A stretch of 64,000 nucleotides of DNA from positions 1,925,570-1,989,569 of the forward strand of contig NZ_CM007717.1 of NCBI RefSeq assembly GCF_002019855.1, given 5' to 3'. The DNA comes from Streptomyces antibioticus (GTDB lineage: Bacteria > Actinomycetota > Actinomycetes > Streptomycetales > Streptomycetaceae). Every line of letters begins with the position of its first letter. Position 1 is the stretch's first letter. The notes below the pieces were generated by a model that ran no database searches, was not told the origin of the DNA, and was given only the letters and a program-made list of their open reading frames with translations. The translations under genes were made by a program, and so were the position numbers. Below are positions 1 through 9,093 of the stretch, in pieces.

Positions 1-2088
1 GCCGACGACCTTCATGCCGTCCAGCAGGGTGTTGTTGACGATGTCCAGGGCGGGCGTGTCCTGGAGGGCCTCGTCGAGGTCGGCCTCCAGGCCGTTGCGC
101 TCGCCGTCGATGATGCGGCGCTTGAGGCGCTCCTCCAGCGGCAGGGCGGCGAGTTCCTCGGCCTTGCCGGCCTTGAGGGACTTGGCGGTGGCGCCCTCGA
201 AGAGCTGCATCAGCTTCTGGAGGGGGTCGTAGCCCTCGGAGCGGCGGTCGTGGATCAGGTCGAGGGCGGTCGTCACCTCCTCCTCGCTGAAGCGGGCGAT
301 CGGCAGGATCTTGGAGGCGTGGACGATCGCGGAGTCGAGGCCGGCCTTGACGCACTCGTCGAGGAAGACGGAGTTCAGCAGGATGCGGGCGGCGGGGTTG
401 AGGCCGAAGGAGATGTTCGACAGGCCCAGGGTGGTCTGGACGTCGGGGTGGCGGCGCTTGAGCTCGCGGATGGCCTCGATGGTGGCGACGCCGTCGCCGC
501 GGGACTCCTCCTGACCGGTGCAGATGGTGAAGGTCAGGGTGTCGATGAGGATGTCCTCCTCGCGGATGCCCCAGTTCCCGGTGAGGTCGTCGATCAGCCG
601 TTCGGCGATCTCGACCTTCTTCTCGGGGGTGCGGGCCTGGCCCTCCTCGTCGATGGTGAGGGCGATCAGGGCGGCGCCGTGCTCCTGGGCCAGGCGGGTG
701 ACCTTGGCGAAGCGGGAGTCGGGGCCGTCGCCGTCCTCGTAGTTCACGGAGTTGATCACGGCGCGGCCGCCGAGCTTCTCCAGGCCGGCGCGGATGACGT
801 CGACCTCGGTGGAGTCCAGGACGATCGGCAGGGTGGAGGCGGTGGCGAAGCGGCCGGCGAGTTCCTCCATGTCGGCGACGCCGTCGCGGCCGACGTAGTC
901 GACGCACAGGTCGAGGAGGTGCGCGCCCTCGCGGATCTGGTCGCGGGCCATCTCGACGCAGTCGTCCCAGCGGCCCTCCAGCATGGCCTCGCGGAACTTC
1001 TTGGAGCCGTTGGCGTTGGTGCGCTCGCCGATGGCCAGGTAGGAGGTGTCCTGGCGGAAGGGGACGCTCTGGTAGAGGGAGGCGGCGCCGGCCTCGGGGC
1101 GGGGGTCGCGCGGGGCGGGGGTGAGGTCGCGGACGCGTTCGACGACCTGGCGCAGATGCTCGGGGGTGGTGCCGCAGCAGCCGCCGATCAGGGAGAGGCC
1201 GTAGTCGCGGACGAAGTTCTCCTGCGCGTCGGCCAGCTCGGAGGCGGTGAGGGGGTAGCTGGCGCCGTCCTTGCCGAGCACGGGCAGACCGGCGTTCGGC
1301 ATACACGCCAGCGGGATGCGGGCGTTGCGGGCGAGGTAGCGCAGGTGCTCGCTCATCTCGGCGGGGCCGGTGGCGCAGTTCATGCCGATCATGTCGATGC
1401 CGAGCGGCTCCAGGGCCGTCAGGGCGGCGCCGATCTCGGAGCCGAGGAGCATGGTGCCGGTGGTCTCGACGGTCACGGAGACGACGAGCGGGACGTCCAG
1501 GCCGGCGGCGGTGCGGGCGCGGTGGGCGCCGAGGACGGCGGCCTTGGTCTGGAGGAGGTCCTGGGTGGTCTCGACGATCAGGGCGTCGGCGCCGCCGGCG
1601 ATGAGGCCCTCGGCGTTCTGCTGGTAGGCGTCGCGCAGGGTGCCGTAGGCGACGTGGCCGAGGGTGGGCAGCTTGGTGCCGGGGCCGATGGAGCCGAGGA
1701 CCCAGCGGGTGCGTCCGTCGCGGGCGGCGAAGGCGTCGGCGGTCTCGCGGGCGATGCGGGCACCGGCCTCGGAGAGTTCATGGACGCGCTCGGGGATGTC
1801 GTACTCGGCCATCGCGGCGAAGTTGGCGCCGAAGGTGTTGGTCTCGACGCAGTCCACGCCGGCGGCGAAGTACTCCTCGTGCACGGAGCGGACGATGTCG
1901 GGCCGGGTGACGTTGAGGATCTCGTTGCAGCCCTCGAGGTTCTCGAAGTCCTCGAGCGTGGGCTCCTGGGCCTGGAGCATGGTGCCCATGGCTCCGTCGG
2001 CGACCACCACTCGGGTGGCCAGGGCCTCTCGGAGCGCGGACACACGGGTCCGGCTGTCGGCGGAAGGGGTCGGCGGCACAGAGGCCAT
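1..2088 (-). CDS. metH: Cobalamin-dependent methionine synthase, N-terminal 696 residues (partial)
   Basis: The enzyme moves a methyl group from 5-methyltetrahydrofolate to homocysteine through cobalamin, making methionine in the cytoplasm. The ATG is at 2088, and the frame stays open to the window edge with no stop. The homocysteine-binding barrel comes first, with zinc-ligand motifs GMNCATGP (about residue 237) and GGCCGTTP (about 301). The pterin-binding domain follows (FGLSNISFG near 555), then the helical cobalamin cap, which ends at the edge just before the DxHxxG cobalamin-binding module would begin. Usual full length is about 1,170 residues, so roughly 470 lie outside. A B12 or SAH riboswitch was looked for upstream and none was recognised. 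It is transcribed away from the gylR/glp genes. Confidence 0.97.
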   Translation of the reverse strand, partial: MASVPPTPSADSRTRVSALREALATRVVVADGAMGTMLQAQEPTLEDFENLEGCNEILNVTRPDIVRSVHEEYFAAGVDCVETNTFGANFAAMAEYDIPERVHELSEAGARIARETADAFAARDGRTRWVLGSIGPGTKLPTLGHVAYGTLRDAYQQNAEGLIAGGADALIVETTQDLLQTKAAVLGAHRARTAAGLDVPLVVSVTVETTGTMLLGSEIGAALTALEPLGIDMIGMNCATGPAEMSEHLRYLARNARIPLACMPNAGLPVLGKDGASYPLTASELADAQENFVRDYGLSLIGGCCGTTPEHLRQVVERVRDLTPAPRDPRPEAGAASLYQSVPFRQDTSYLAIGERTNANGSKKFREAMLEGRWDDCVEMARDQIREGAHLLDLCVDYVGRDGVADMEELAGRFATASTLPIVLDSTEVDVIRAGLEKLGGRAVINSVNYEDGDGPDSRFAKVTRLAQEHGAALIALTIDEEGQARTPEKKVEIAERLIDDLTGNWGIREEDILIDTLTFTICTGQEESRGDGVATIEAIRELKRRHPDVQTTLGLSNISFGLNPAARILLNSVFLDECVKAGLDSAIVHASKILPIARFSEEEVTTALDLIHDRRSEGYDPLQKLMQLFEGATAKSLKAGKAEELAALPLEERLKRRIIDGERNGLEADLDEALQDTPALDIVNNTLLDGMKVVG

Positions 2089-2587
2089 GGATGGGCTCCC
2101 TCGAATGCGACGGCTGTCGGCTTTACGCCACCCCGGGCTCCGCCCGAGGAGTACGCACGCCGCCAGGGTAGCCGGGCGGGCCGCAGTATGGTCAGCCCGT
2201 CCATGTGCCGGACGACGGCGCCGCACGGCCGGCGGAGGGGTTGGAACGGGCGTCGGACGGGTTACTGCCGCAGCGCGAACGGTCCCCCACCGGGGCGCGA
2301 GCGGGCTCCTACCGGGCCACGGGCCGGCTCCCATCAGGTCCCTGGCGGGGCACGAGCGAGACCCGAACGGCACCCGAGCGGGGTCCGGACGGGTCGCGAG
2401 CGGCACCACCGGGCGGGTCGCAAATGAGGCCCGGGCGGGGCCCGAATGAGTCTCCAGGGACACGAAGGGGTCCCCGGCAGGGGCCGGACGGGGCCCCGAC
2501 AGTAGTCAGGCGGATCCCCGGCGGCGGCTGGTTGAATCCCTGGCCGGGGACCGGACGAGTCCCCGATGGAGTCGGGCGGGTCCTCGG

Positions 2588-2659
2588 CGGGGTCGGGGGC
2601 CCCGACGGGGTCGGGGGCCCCGGCGGGGTCGGGGGCCCCGGCGGGGTCGGGGGCAGGCC
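2588..2659. repeat. 18-bp GC tandem repeat, about four copies
   Basis: The unit CGGGGTCGGGGGCCCCGG occurs at 2588-2605 (last base differs), 2606-2623 and 2624-2641. A diverging fourth copy starts at 2642. Each unit holds the self-complementary core GGGGCCCC, so each copy could form a small cruciform or hairpin. Confidence 0.9.
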
Positions 2660-2669
2660 CCCGGACGGG

Positions 2670-2726
2670 CCCGGACGGGTTCCGGAAGGTCCCGGACGGG
2701 TTCCGGAAGGTCCCGGACGGGTCCCC
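2670..2726. repeat. 21-bp tandem repeat, two full copies and a partial third
   Basis: The unit CCCGGACGGGTTCCGGAAGGT is exact at 2670-2690 and 2691-2711, and a third copy begins at 2712. It contains the palindromic word TTCCGGAA. It directly follows the 18-bp array and precedes the gylR promoter by about 100 bp. Confidence 0.9.
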
Positions 2727-2830
2727 CGTACCGTCCAGACGGGTGACGAACGAGGCCCCAGGGGCTGTCGTTCGGGGCCCAGGTGGCGTAAGACATGTCG
2801 GCTGGGCATTGGCGGGAGGTCGGCATCGAC

Positions 2831-2854
2831 CGGTAGTGTTCGACATTGCCGAAC
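2831..2854 (-). promoter_or_regulatory. GylR operator-like site upstream of gylR
   Basis: On the minus strand this reads GTTCGGCAATGTCGAACACT followed by ACCG. It matches the site before glpF at 3883-3908 almost base for base, in opposite orientation. The core holds the inverted repeat GTTCG-N7-CGAAC. A TAGTGT -10-like hexamer lies inside it (2834-2839), so binding here would block gylR transcription, which suggests autoregulation. The match is seen in the sequence; the assignment to GylR is inferred from position. Confidence 0.7.
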
Positions 2855-2883
2855 GGCGGTAGGGGACGGAGGCGGGACGGGCG

Positions 2884-3648
2884 ATGGCACGGAACATCCA
2901 GTCGGTCGAACGGGCGGCCGCGATGCTGCGGCTGCTCGCGGGCGGCGAGCGGAGGCTGGGCCTGTCGGACATCGCGTCCTCGCTGGGCCTGGCCAAGGGC
3001 ACCGCCCACGGGATTCTGCGCACCCTCCAGCAGGAGGGGTTCGTCGAGCAGGACGAGCCGTCCGGCCGGTATCAACTGGGCGCCGAGCTGCTGCGCCTGG
3101 GCACCACCTACCTCGATGTGCACGAGCTGCGCGCGCGGGCGCTGGTCTGGACGGACGACCTGGCCCGTTCCAGCGGCGAGAGCGTGCACCTGGGAGTGCT
3201 GCACCAGCAGGGCGTGCTGATCGTGCACCACGTCTTCCGGCCCGACGACAGCCGGCAGGTCCTGGAGATCGGGGCCATGCAGCCCCTGCACTCCACGGCA
3301 CTCGGCAAGGTGCTGTCCGCCTACGACCCGGTCGCGCACAGCGAGGTGGTGGAGGCCGACCGCAAGGCGTTCACGGACCGCACGGTGTGCGACCTGGACG
3401 ATTTCGAGCAGCTCCTCGATCTCACCCGCGCGCGCGGGTACGCGGCGGACGTGGAGGAGACCTGGGAGGGCGTCGCGTCCATCGCCGCGCCCATCCACGA
3501 CCGGCGGCGGATGCCGGTGGGCGCGGTCGGCGTCACCGGCGCGGTGGAGCGGCTGGCCAGGGACGGCGAGCTGCGCCCGGAGCTGATCGCGGCCGTGCGG
3601 GACTGCGCCCGCGCGGTGTCGCGGGACCTGGGCGCCGGACGCTTCTGA
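2884..3648 (+). CDS. gylR: IclR-family glycerol operon regulator GylR
   Basis: This 254-residue repressor has an N-terminal winged helix (about residues 4-65, beginning NIQSVERAAAMLRLL) and a C-terminal IclR effector domain (about 80-250). Length and sequence match the Streptomyces glycerol regulator I know as GylR. ATG at 2884 is used; upstream purine-rich DNA (GGACGGAGGCGGGACGGGCG) offers a diffuse ribosome-binding site. It lies directly before glpF-glpK-glpD on the same strand and is known in the family to control that operon in response to glycerol or glycerol-3-phosphate. Matching operator-like sites lie before gylR and before glpF. Confidence 0.95.
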   Translation: MARNIQSVERAAAMLRLLAGGERRLGLSDIASSLGLAKGTAHGILRTLQQEGFVEQDEPSGRYQLGAELLRLGTTYLDVHELRARALVWTDDLARSSGESVHLGVLHQQGVLIVHHVFRPDDSRQVLEIGAMQPLHSTALGKVLSAYDPVAHSEVVEADRKAFTDRTVCDLDDFEQLLDLTRARGYAADVEETWEGVASIAAPIHDRRRMPVGAVGVTGAVERLARDGELRPELIAAVRDCARAVSRDLGAGRF

Positions 3649-4026
3649 GCGGTACGGCGAACACAGCGGTACAGCGAAGACACCGGGACGCCGTGGGCGT
3701 TCCGGCTTTCGGCATGCCCGCCTACGCTGAAATCTCCACTCACCGGGACATTTGCGGCAGAGTGGCGCTCACCGTCCGAAGCCACCGGAACACCGATAAG
3801 CAGCCTCGATCAATAACGATCGCACTTTGGATAACAGAACCCTTGACGCACTCGTGAGGCCGGAGCAAGACTCCCGTCCATCGGTCGGCATTGTCGAACA
3901 CCTACCGGCAATAAGCGCTAGAGTGTGGCAACGCCAAGGGCCGGCACAGCTCTCACCCCGAGGGCAGTTCGAACACCGGCGGGACCCGGTGTTCGGCCCC
4001 TTGGACGAACGACAAAGGAGTCGCGG
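3649..4026. other. gylR-glpF intergenic region carrying the glp operon promoter
   Basis: This 378-bp region has no gene. A relatively AT-rich stretch (about 3810-3850) holds TTGACG at 3843-3848, a good -35-like hexamer without a clear partner. A TAGAGT -10-like hexamer sits at 3919-3924, just downstream of the operator-like site, and the ribosome-binding site AAAGGAG precedes the glpF GTG. Confidence 0.6.
3883..3908 (+). promoter_or_regulatory. GylR operator-like site upstream of glpF
   Basis: The word TCGGCATTGTCGAACAC followed by CTACCG repeats the site before gylR (2831-2854, opposite strand) with one substitution and one inserted base. It covers the -35 area of a promoter whose TAGAGT -10-like element is at 3919-3924, a position suited to repression by GylR. 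Confidence 0.7.
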
Positions 4027-4821
4027 GTGTCCAGCTCCGACATCTTCATCGGCGAGACCATCGGTACCGCCATACTCATCCTGCTCGGTGGCGGCGTCTG
4101 CGCCGCCGTGACGCTGAAGGCCTCCAAGGCCCGCAACGCCGGCTGGCTGGCCATCACCTTCGGGTGGGGTTTCGCCGTACTGACGGCCGTCTACACCTCG
4201 TCCCCCCTCTCGGGTGCCCACCTCAACCCGGCCGTGACACTCGCGCTCGCGATCAAGGACGACGACTGGAGCAACGTTCCGGTCTACTGGGCGGGCCAGA
4301 TCCTCGGCGCCGCGATCGGCGCGGCCCTGGTCTGGGTCGCCTACTACGGGCAGTTCCACGCCCACCTCACCGACAAGGAGATCGTCGGCGGTCCGGGCGC
4401 GCAGGCCACCGCCGCCAAGGCCGTCGAGGCCCAGGAGCAGGGCGCCGGCCCGGTGCTGGGCGTCTTCTCCACCGGCCCGGAGATCCGCGTCGTCTGGCAG
4501 AACCTCGCCACGGAGATCATCGGCACCGTGGTGCTGGTGCTCGCCGTCCTCACCCAGGGCCTCAACGCCGACGGCAACGGCCTCGGCACTCTCGGCGCCC
4601 TGATCACCGCACTCGTCGTCGTCTCGATCGGTCTGTCCCTCGGCGGCCCGACCGGCTACGCGATCAACCCGGCCCGTGACCTCGGTCCGCGCATCGTCCA
4701 CGCCCTTCTGCCCCTGCCCAACAAGGGCGGCTCCGACTGGGGCTACGCCTGGATCCCCGTGGTCGGACCGCTGATCGGCGGCGCCGTCGCGGCAGGCATC
4801 TACAACGTCGCCTTCGCCTAG
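4027..4821 (+). CDS. glpF: Aquaglyceroporin, glycerol uptake facilitator
   Basis: This 264-residue membrane channel of the MIP family lets glycerol diffuse into the cell. Both NPA half-helix motifs are present (residues 67-69 in GAHLNPAVT and 214-216 in YAINPARD). The Asp after the second NPA-Arg (Asp218) is the residue typical of glycerol channels rather than water-only channels. Six hydrophobic segments are visible. GTG at 4027 is chosen because AAAGGAG lies 6 bases upstream and the length fits the family; an upstream in-frame start at 3925 would add a charged, unlikely leader. It is the first gene of the glpF-glpK-glpD operon (gylC in S. coelicolor usage). Confidence 0.96.
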   Translation: MSSSDIFIGETIGTAILILLGGGVCAAVTLKASKARNAGWLAITFGWGFAVLTAVYTSSPLSGAHLNPAVTLALAIKDDDWSNVPVYWAGQILGAAIGAALVWVAYYGQFHAHLTDKEIVGGPGAQATAAKAVEAQEQGAGPVLGVFSTGPEIRVVWQNLATEIIGTVVLVLAVLTQGLNADGNGLGTLGALITALVVVSIGLSLGGPTGYAINPARDLGPRIVHALLPLPNKGGSDWGYAWIPVVGPLIGGAVAAGIYNVAFA

Positions 4822-4978
4822 GAGCTTTCGCTCAGGAGCACGCGAGACCACGGTGGAGGCCGAGCCCGAACCGCCCCGGCCTCCACCGCACGCACCACGC
4901 ACCGAGCAGCACGCACCGAGCACCACGCACCGCGCCGTCCAGACAGCCCTCTTCCACGGAACACCCCAGGAGCACACC

Positions 4979-6520
4979 GTGACCGACGCCCACACCGCCG
5001 GCCCCTTCATCGCCGCGATCGACCAGGGCACCACCTCCTCCCGCTGCATCGTCTTCGACAAGGACGGCCGGATCGTCTCGGTCGACCAGAAGGAGCACGA
5101 GCAGATCTTCCCCAAGCCGGGCTGGGTCGAGCACAACGCCAACGAGATCTGGACCAACGTCCAGGAGGTCGTCGCCGGAGCCGTCGCCAAGGCCGGCATC
5201 ACCCGCGACGACATCAAGGCCATCGGCATCACCAACCAGCGCGAGACCACGCTGCTGTGGGACAAGAACACCGGTGAGCCGGTCCACAACGCCATCGTCT
5301 GGCAGGACACCCGCACCGACGCCCTGTGCCGCGAACTCGGCCGCAACGTCGGCCAGGACCGCTTCCGCCGCGAGACCGGCCTGCCGCTGGCCTCCTACTT
5401 CGCCGGCCCCAAGGCCCGCTGGCTGCTCGACAACGTCGAGGGCCTGCGCGAGCGCGCCGAGGCCGGCGACATCCTCTTCGGCACGATGGACACCTGGGTC
5501 ATCTGGAACCTGACGGGCGGTGTCGACGGCGGCAAGCACTACACCGACGTCACCAACGCCTCCCGCACCATGCTGATGAACCTGCACACGCTGGAGTGGG
5601 ACGAGAAGATCGCCGAGTCCATCGGCGTCCCGCTGTCGATGCTGCCCGAGATCCGCTCCTCCGCCGAGGTCTACGGCGAGGTCACCGGCGGCAAGCTCGG
5701 CGACCTGCTGGGCGGCATCCCGGTCGCCTCCGCGCTCGGCGACCAGCAGGCGGCCCTGTTCGGCCAGACCTGTTTCGCCGAGGGCGAGGCCAAGTCCACC
5801 TACGGCACCGGCACGTTCATGCTGATGAACACCGGCGAGAAGATCATCAACTCCTACTCCGGGCTGCTGACCACGGTCGGCTACCGCATCGGCGACGAGA
5901 AGCCGGTGTACGCCCTGGAGGGCTCGATCGCCGTCACCGGTTCGCTGGTGCAGTGGATGCGCGACCAGATGGGCCTGATCTCCACCGCCGCCGAGATCGA
6001 GACGCTCGCGCTCTCCGTCGAGGACAACGGCGGCGCCTACTTCGTGCCGGCCTTCTCCGGACTGTTCGCCCCGTACTGGCGCTCCGACGCCCGCGGTGTG
6101 ATCGCCGGCCTCACCCGGTACGTCACCAAGGCGCACCTCGCGCGCGCCGTCCTGGAGGCCACGGCCTGGCAGACCCGTGAGATCACCGACGCCATGACGA
6201 AGGACTCCGGCGTCGAGCTCGCGGCCCTCAAGGTCGACGGCGGCATGACCTCCAACAACCTGCTGATGCAGACGCTCTCGGACTTCCTGGACGCCCCCGT
6301 GGTGCGCCCGATGGTCGCCGAGACCACCTGCCTCGGCGCCGCCTACGCCGCCGGCCTCGCCGTCGGCTTCTGGACCAGCACCGACGACCTGCGCGCCAAC
6401 TGGCGGCGGGCCGCCGAATGGACCCCCCGCATGGACGCGGAGACCCGCGACCGTGAGTACAAGAGCTGGCTCAAGGCCGTGGAGCGGACCATGGGCTGGC
6501 TCGACGAGGACGAGAGCTGA
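4979..6520 (+). CDS. glpK: Glycerol kinase
   Basis: It phosphorylates incoming glycerol with ATP to give sn-glycerol-3-phosphate. The 513 residues cover both FGGY kinase halves: [16 protein letters not shown] near residue 12 is the phosphate-1 motif, [13 protein letters not shown] lies in the substrate region, and [12 protein letters not shown] near 420 is in the C-terminal nucleotide-binding half. GTG at 4979 follows CCAGGAG by about 7 bases and gives the usual length. A GTG at 4853 in the same frame would add a Pro/His-rich 42-residue extension and is rejected. It lies between glpF and glpD and is probably co-transcribed with both. Confidence 0.96.
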   Translation: MTDAHTAGPFIAAIDQGTTSSRCIVFDKDGRIVSVDQKEHEQIFPKPGWVEHNANEIWTNVQEVVAGAVAKAGITRDDIKAIGITNQRETTLLWDKNTGEPVHNAIVWQDTRTDALCRELGRNVGQDRFRRETGLPLASYFAGPKARWLLDNVEGLRERAEAGDILFGTMDTWVIWNLTGGVDGGKHYTDVTNASRTMLMNLHTLEWDEKIAESIGVPLSMLPEIRSSAEVYGEVTGGKLGDLLGGIPVASALGDQQAALFGQTCFAEGEAKSTYGTGTFMLMNTGEKIINSYSGLLTTVGYRIGDEKPVYALEGSIAVTGSLVQWMRDQMGLISTAAEIETLALSVEDNGGAYFVPAFSGLFAPYWRSDARGVIAGLTRYVTKAHLARAVLEATAWQTREITDAMTKDSGVELAALKVDGGMTSNNLLMQTLSDFLDAPVVRPMVAETTCLGAAYAAGLAVGFWTSTDDLRANWRRAAEWTPRMDAETRDREYKSWLKAVERTMGWLDEDES

Positions 6521-6565
6521 CGCGGAACCCGTCCCGACAGCTCTGAAGAGGAGTAAGAACCCGAC

Positions 6566-8179
6566 ATGACCAGTCCCACCCTGCAGTCCGTGCCTGCCCT
6601 CGGTACGCGCCCGGCCTCCGGCTCCAACCCGAGCCGCGCCGAGACCCGGGAGCAGCTCTCCAAGGCGTCGTACGACCTTCTCGTGATCGGTGGCGGCATC
6701 CTGGGCATCTCCACCGCCTGGCACGCCGCGCAGTCCGGCCTCAGGGTGGCTCTGGTCGACGCCGGCGACTTCGCCGGCGCCACCTCCTCCGCCTCCTCCA
6801 AGCTGCTCCACGGCGGTCTGCGCTACCTGCAGACCGGCGCGGTGAAGCTGGTGGCGGAGAACCACTTCGAGCGCCGTGCGGTCTCCCGCCAGGTGGCCCC
6901 CCACCTGGCGAACCCGCTCACGTTCTACCTCCCCGTGTACAAGGGCGGGCCGCACGGCGCGGCGAAGCTCGGGGCGGGCGTCTTCGCCTACTCCGCCCTG
7001 TCGGCCTTCGGTGACGGCGTGGGGCATCTGCTCTCGCCGGCCAAGGCCGCCCAGGACGTGCCCGAGCTGCGCACCGACAATCTCAGGGCCGTGGCCGTGT
7101 ACGGCGACGACCAGATGAACGACGCGCGGATGGCGCTGATGACGGTCCGCGCGGCCGTCGAGGCGGGCGCGGTGGTCCTCAACCACGCCGAGGTCAGCGG
7201 GCTGCGCTTCACCCGCAACCGGGTGACGGGCGCCGAGCTGCGCGACCGTCTCACCGGCGACGAGTTCGGGGTGAACGCGCGTCTGGTCCTGAACGCGACC
7301 GGCCCGTGGGTCGACCACCTGCGCCGGATGGAGGACCCGAACGCGGCGCCGTCCATCCGTCTGTCCAAGGGCGCGCACCTGGTCCTGAAGCGGACCTCGC
7401 CGTGGAAGGCCGCGCTCGCGACGCCGATCGACAAGTACCGGATCACGTTCGCCCTGCCCTGGGAGGACATGCTGCTTCTCGGCACCACCGACGAGGAGTT
7501 CGAGGGCGACCCGGCGGACGTGTCGGTGACCGAGAAGGACACCGCGCAGATACTCGACGAGGCCGCGTTCTCCATCCGCGACCAGCAGCTCGACCGGGAC
7601 CTGATCACGTACGCCTTCGCCGGTCTGCGGGTGCTGCCGGGCGGGCCCGGCGACACCGCCAAGGCCAAGCGCGAGACGGTGGTGACCGAGGGCCGGGGCG
7701 GGATGCTGTCGGTGGCGGGCGGCAAGTGGACGACGTTCCGTCACATCGGCCGCACCGTGATGCAGAAGCTGGAGGCGCTGCCCGGGCATCCGCTCGGCGA
7801 CGACTTCGAGCCGATCTCCTCGCTGCCGAAGAAGCTGCCGCTGCCCGGTGTCGCCAACCCGCGCGCGGTGGCCCACCGGCTGCTGGTCGACCATCCGGCG
7901 CCGGGTCCGCGGATGGCCGCCGACACCGCCAAGCACCTGGCGACCCACTACGGTTCGCTGGCCTTCGACATCGCCCGGCTGGCCAACGAGGACCCGCGGC
8001 TGGGCGAGCGGGTCCACCCGGACGCTCCCGAGATCTGGGCGCAGGTCGTCTACGCCCGGGACAACGAGTGGGCCGAGACGGCGGACGACGTGCTGCGCCG
8101 CCGTACGACGCTGACGATCCGCGGTCTCGCGACGGACGACGTGCGCGCGAAGGTGCAGGACGTGCTCGACAAGAAGTGA
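6566..8179 (+). CDS. glpD: Aerobic glycerol-3-phosphate dehydrogenase
   Basis: This FAD enzyme oxidises glycerol-3-phosphate to dihydroxyacetone phosphate and passes electrons to the quinone pool at the membrane face. The 537 residues begin with a short variable tail. The FAD dinucleotide motif LLVIGGGILGIS follows (about residue 35), then the family signature SSKLLHGGLRYL (about 80), with a C-terminal GlpD cap domain. ATG at 6566 lies after AAGAGGAGTAAG. It is the last gene of the glycerol operon, 45 bp after glpK and followed by a strong hairpin terminator. Confidence 0.96.
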   Translation: MTSPTLQSVPALGTRPASGSNPSRAETREQLSKASYDLLVIGGGILGISTAWHAAQSGLRVALVDAGDFAGATSSASSKLLHGGLRYLQTGAVKLVAENHFERRAVSRQVAPHLANPLTFYLPVYKGGPHGAAKLGAGVFAYSALSAFGDGVGHLLSPAKAAQDVPELRTDNLRAVAVYGDDQMNDARMALMTVRAAVEAGAVVLNHAEVSGLRFTRNRVTGAELRDRLTGDEFGVNARLVLNATGPWVDHLRRMEDPNAAPSIRLSKGAHLVLKRTSPWKAALATPIDKYRITFALPWEDMLLLGTTDEEFEGDPADVSVTEKDTAQILDEAAFSIRDQQLDRDLITYAFAGLRVLPGGPGDTAKAKRETVVTEGRGGMLSVAGGKWTTFRHIGRTVMQKLEALPGHPLGDDFEPISSLPKKLPLPGVANPRAVAHRLLVDHPAPGPRMAADTAKHLATHYGSLAFDIARLANEDPRLGERVHPDAPEIWAQVVYARDNEWAETADDVLRRRTTLTIRGLATDDVRAKVQDVLDKK

Positions 8180-8274
8180 CGCGTCCGCATGCCTCCCCCG
8201 TCCCGGTCTGCTCCCCTTGACCGGCGCGGGGTGACAGGGGAGGGCCCCGCCGTACCCGGGGCCCGAACCGGGAA

Positions 8275-8304
8275 GGGGCGGCTCCACTCCGGTGGAGCCG
8301 CCCC
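8275..8304 (+). terminator. Terminator of the glpF-glpK-glpD operon
   Basis: A perfect 13-bp stem (GGGGCGGCTCCAC with its complement at 8292-8304) closes a TCCG loop and is followed by TTT. It lies about 95 bp after the glpD stop. Confidence 0.85.
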
Positions 8305-8361
8305 TTTCGCACGCCGCCCCTTTCGCATGCCCCCTTCGCGCGCGGCGTTTTCGCCGGTCAG

Positions 8362-8391
8362 GACATACTCCCGACATGAAATGGACATGAA
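8362..8391. repeat. Three GACAT direct repeats at 11-bp spacing upstream of mtnD
   Basis: GACAT occurs at 8362, 8373 and 8384, one helical turn apart; the last two extend to GACATGAA. This helical phasing is typical of a multimeric DNA-binding protein on one DNA face. No known regulator was recognised. Confidence 0.55.
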
Positions 8392-8493
8392 TCTCGCGAT
8401 ATGAGACAACGCCCTGATCGCGGTCGGTGTACACGGCATCCGGAGCTACCATCACGGAACCCCCACCCCTTCCAGACTCACGGAGTTGCCTCC

Positions 8494-9093
8494 ATGACCC
8501 TGTTGACGACCTGGCCCGAGACCGGCCCGGAGACCCTGGTCCGCCGCACCTCCGACCCCGCCGAGATCGCCGAGGCCCTCAAGCCGCTCGGCGTGCGCTA
8601 CGAGCAGTGGCCGGTCCGCGAGGACGTGCCGGCCGACGCCGACAGCGACACCGTGTTCGCCGCGTACGGCCCGGAGATCGAGAAGCTGAACGCCGAGGAG
8701 GGCTTCACCACGGTCGACGTCCTCGGCCTGCACCCCAGTGACGACCCGGAGTTCCCCGCGAAGGCGAAGGCGGCCCGCGAGAAGTTCCTCCAGGAGCACA
8801 CCCACGAGGACGACGACGAGGTCCGCTTCTTCGTCTCCGGCTCCGGCATCTTCTATCTGCACGTCGACGGCGAAGTGCACGCCGTCTTCTGCGAGAAGGG
8901 CGATCTGCTCGGCGTCCCGCGCGGCACCACGCACTGGTTCGACATGGGCACCCGGCCGTCGTTCACCGCGATCCGCTTCTTCCACGAGGAGGACGGCTGG
9001 ATCGGCAGCTTCACCGGCTCCACCATCGCCTCCCGCTTCCCGGACTACGACACGATCGCGGCCGGATACGACCGCGACCTGGACGCCGCGTGA
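8494..9093 (+). CDS. mtnD: Acireductone dioxygenase
   Basis: It catalyses the ring-free dioxygenation of acireductone to 2-keto-4-methylthiobutyrate and formate, the last oxidative step of methionine salvage (with nickel the enzyme makes an off-pathway product). The 199-residue cupin has its metal ligands in [10 protein letters not shown] (H-x-H-x4-E) and in the later GTTHWFD histidine. ATG at 8494 follows CGGAG by 8 bases and matches family length; an ATG at 8401 in the same frame would add 31 atypical residues. Its stop overlaps the mtnC GTG (GTGA), so mtnD-mtnC-mtnB are translationally coupled. Confidence 0.95.
   Translation: MTLLTTWPETGPETLVRRTSDPAEIAEALKPLGVRYEQWPVREDVPADADSDTVFAAYGPEIEKLNAEEGFTTVDVLGLHPSDDPEFPAKAKAAREKFLQEHTHEDDDEVRFFVSGSGIFYLHVDGEVHAVFCEKGDLLGVPRGTTHWFDMGTRPSFTAIRFFHEEDGWIGSFTGSTIASRFPDYDTIAAGYDRDLDAA

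Larger units (their letters stand above)
2089..2883. other. Repeat-rich intergenic region between divergent metH and gylR
   Basis: This 795-bp gap holds no gene I can support. The metH-proximal part has a small hairpin (CGGGC-tcc-GCCCG, 2134-2146) and a weak minus-strand promoter candidate (CTGACC at 2195-2190, TACCCT at 2170-2165). From about 2250 to 2730 the DNA is made of degenerate CGGGTCC/CCCGACGGGG-like words that sharpen into two clean tandem arrays (listed separately). Frames stay open on both strands only because stop codons are rare in such GC-rich repeats, and the translations are simple Pro/Gly/Arg strings. The gylR operator-like site lies at the right end. Confidence 0.7.
8180..8493. 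other. glpD-mtnD intergenic region with terminator and phased repeats
   Basis: The 314 bp hold the glpD terminator (8275-8304), then a less GC-rich segment with three GACAT direct repeats spaced exactly 11 bp (8362-8388). A TACCAT -10-like word about 40 bases before mtnD completes the picture. No gene is supported. Confidence 0.6.

Noticed and set aside
2089..2200. Possible B12, SAM or SAH riboswitch upstream of metH
   Set aside because: No B12-box-like or SAH-riboswitch core was found; only a small CGGGC/GCCCG hairpin is present.
250..2427. Long open frames antisense to metH, on the plus strand
   Set aside because: They are GC-rich shadows of metH; the minus strand gives a full MetH sequence with zinc and pterin motifs.
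2205..3857. Long frames of Gly/Pro/Arg repeats across the metH-gylR gap and into gylR
   Set aside because: They come from tandem GC repeats lacking stop codons, have no ribosome-binding site, and run out of frame over the real gylR.
4853..4978. Earlier in-frame GTG for glpK
   Set aside because: It would add a Pro/His-rich 42-residue tail unlike glycerol kinases; GTG at 4979 has a good ribosome-binding site.
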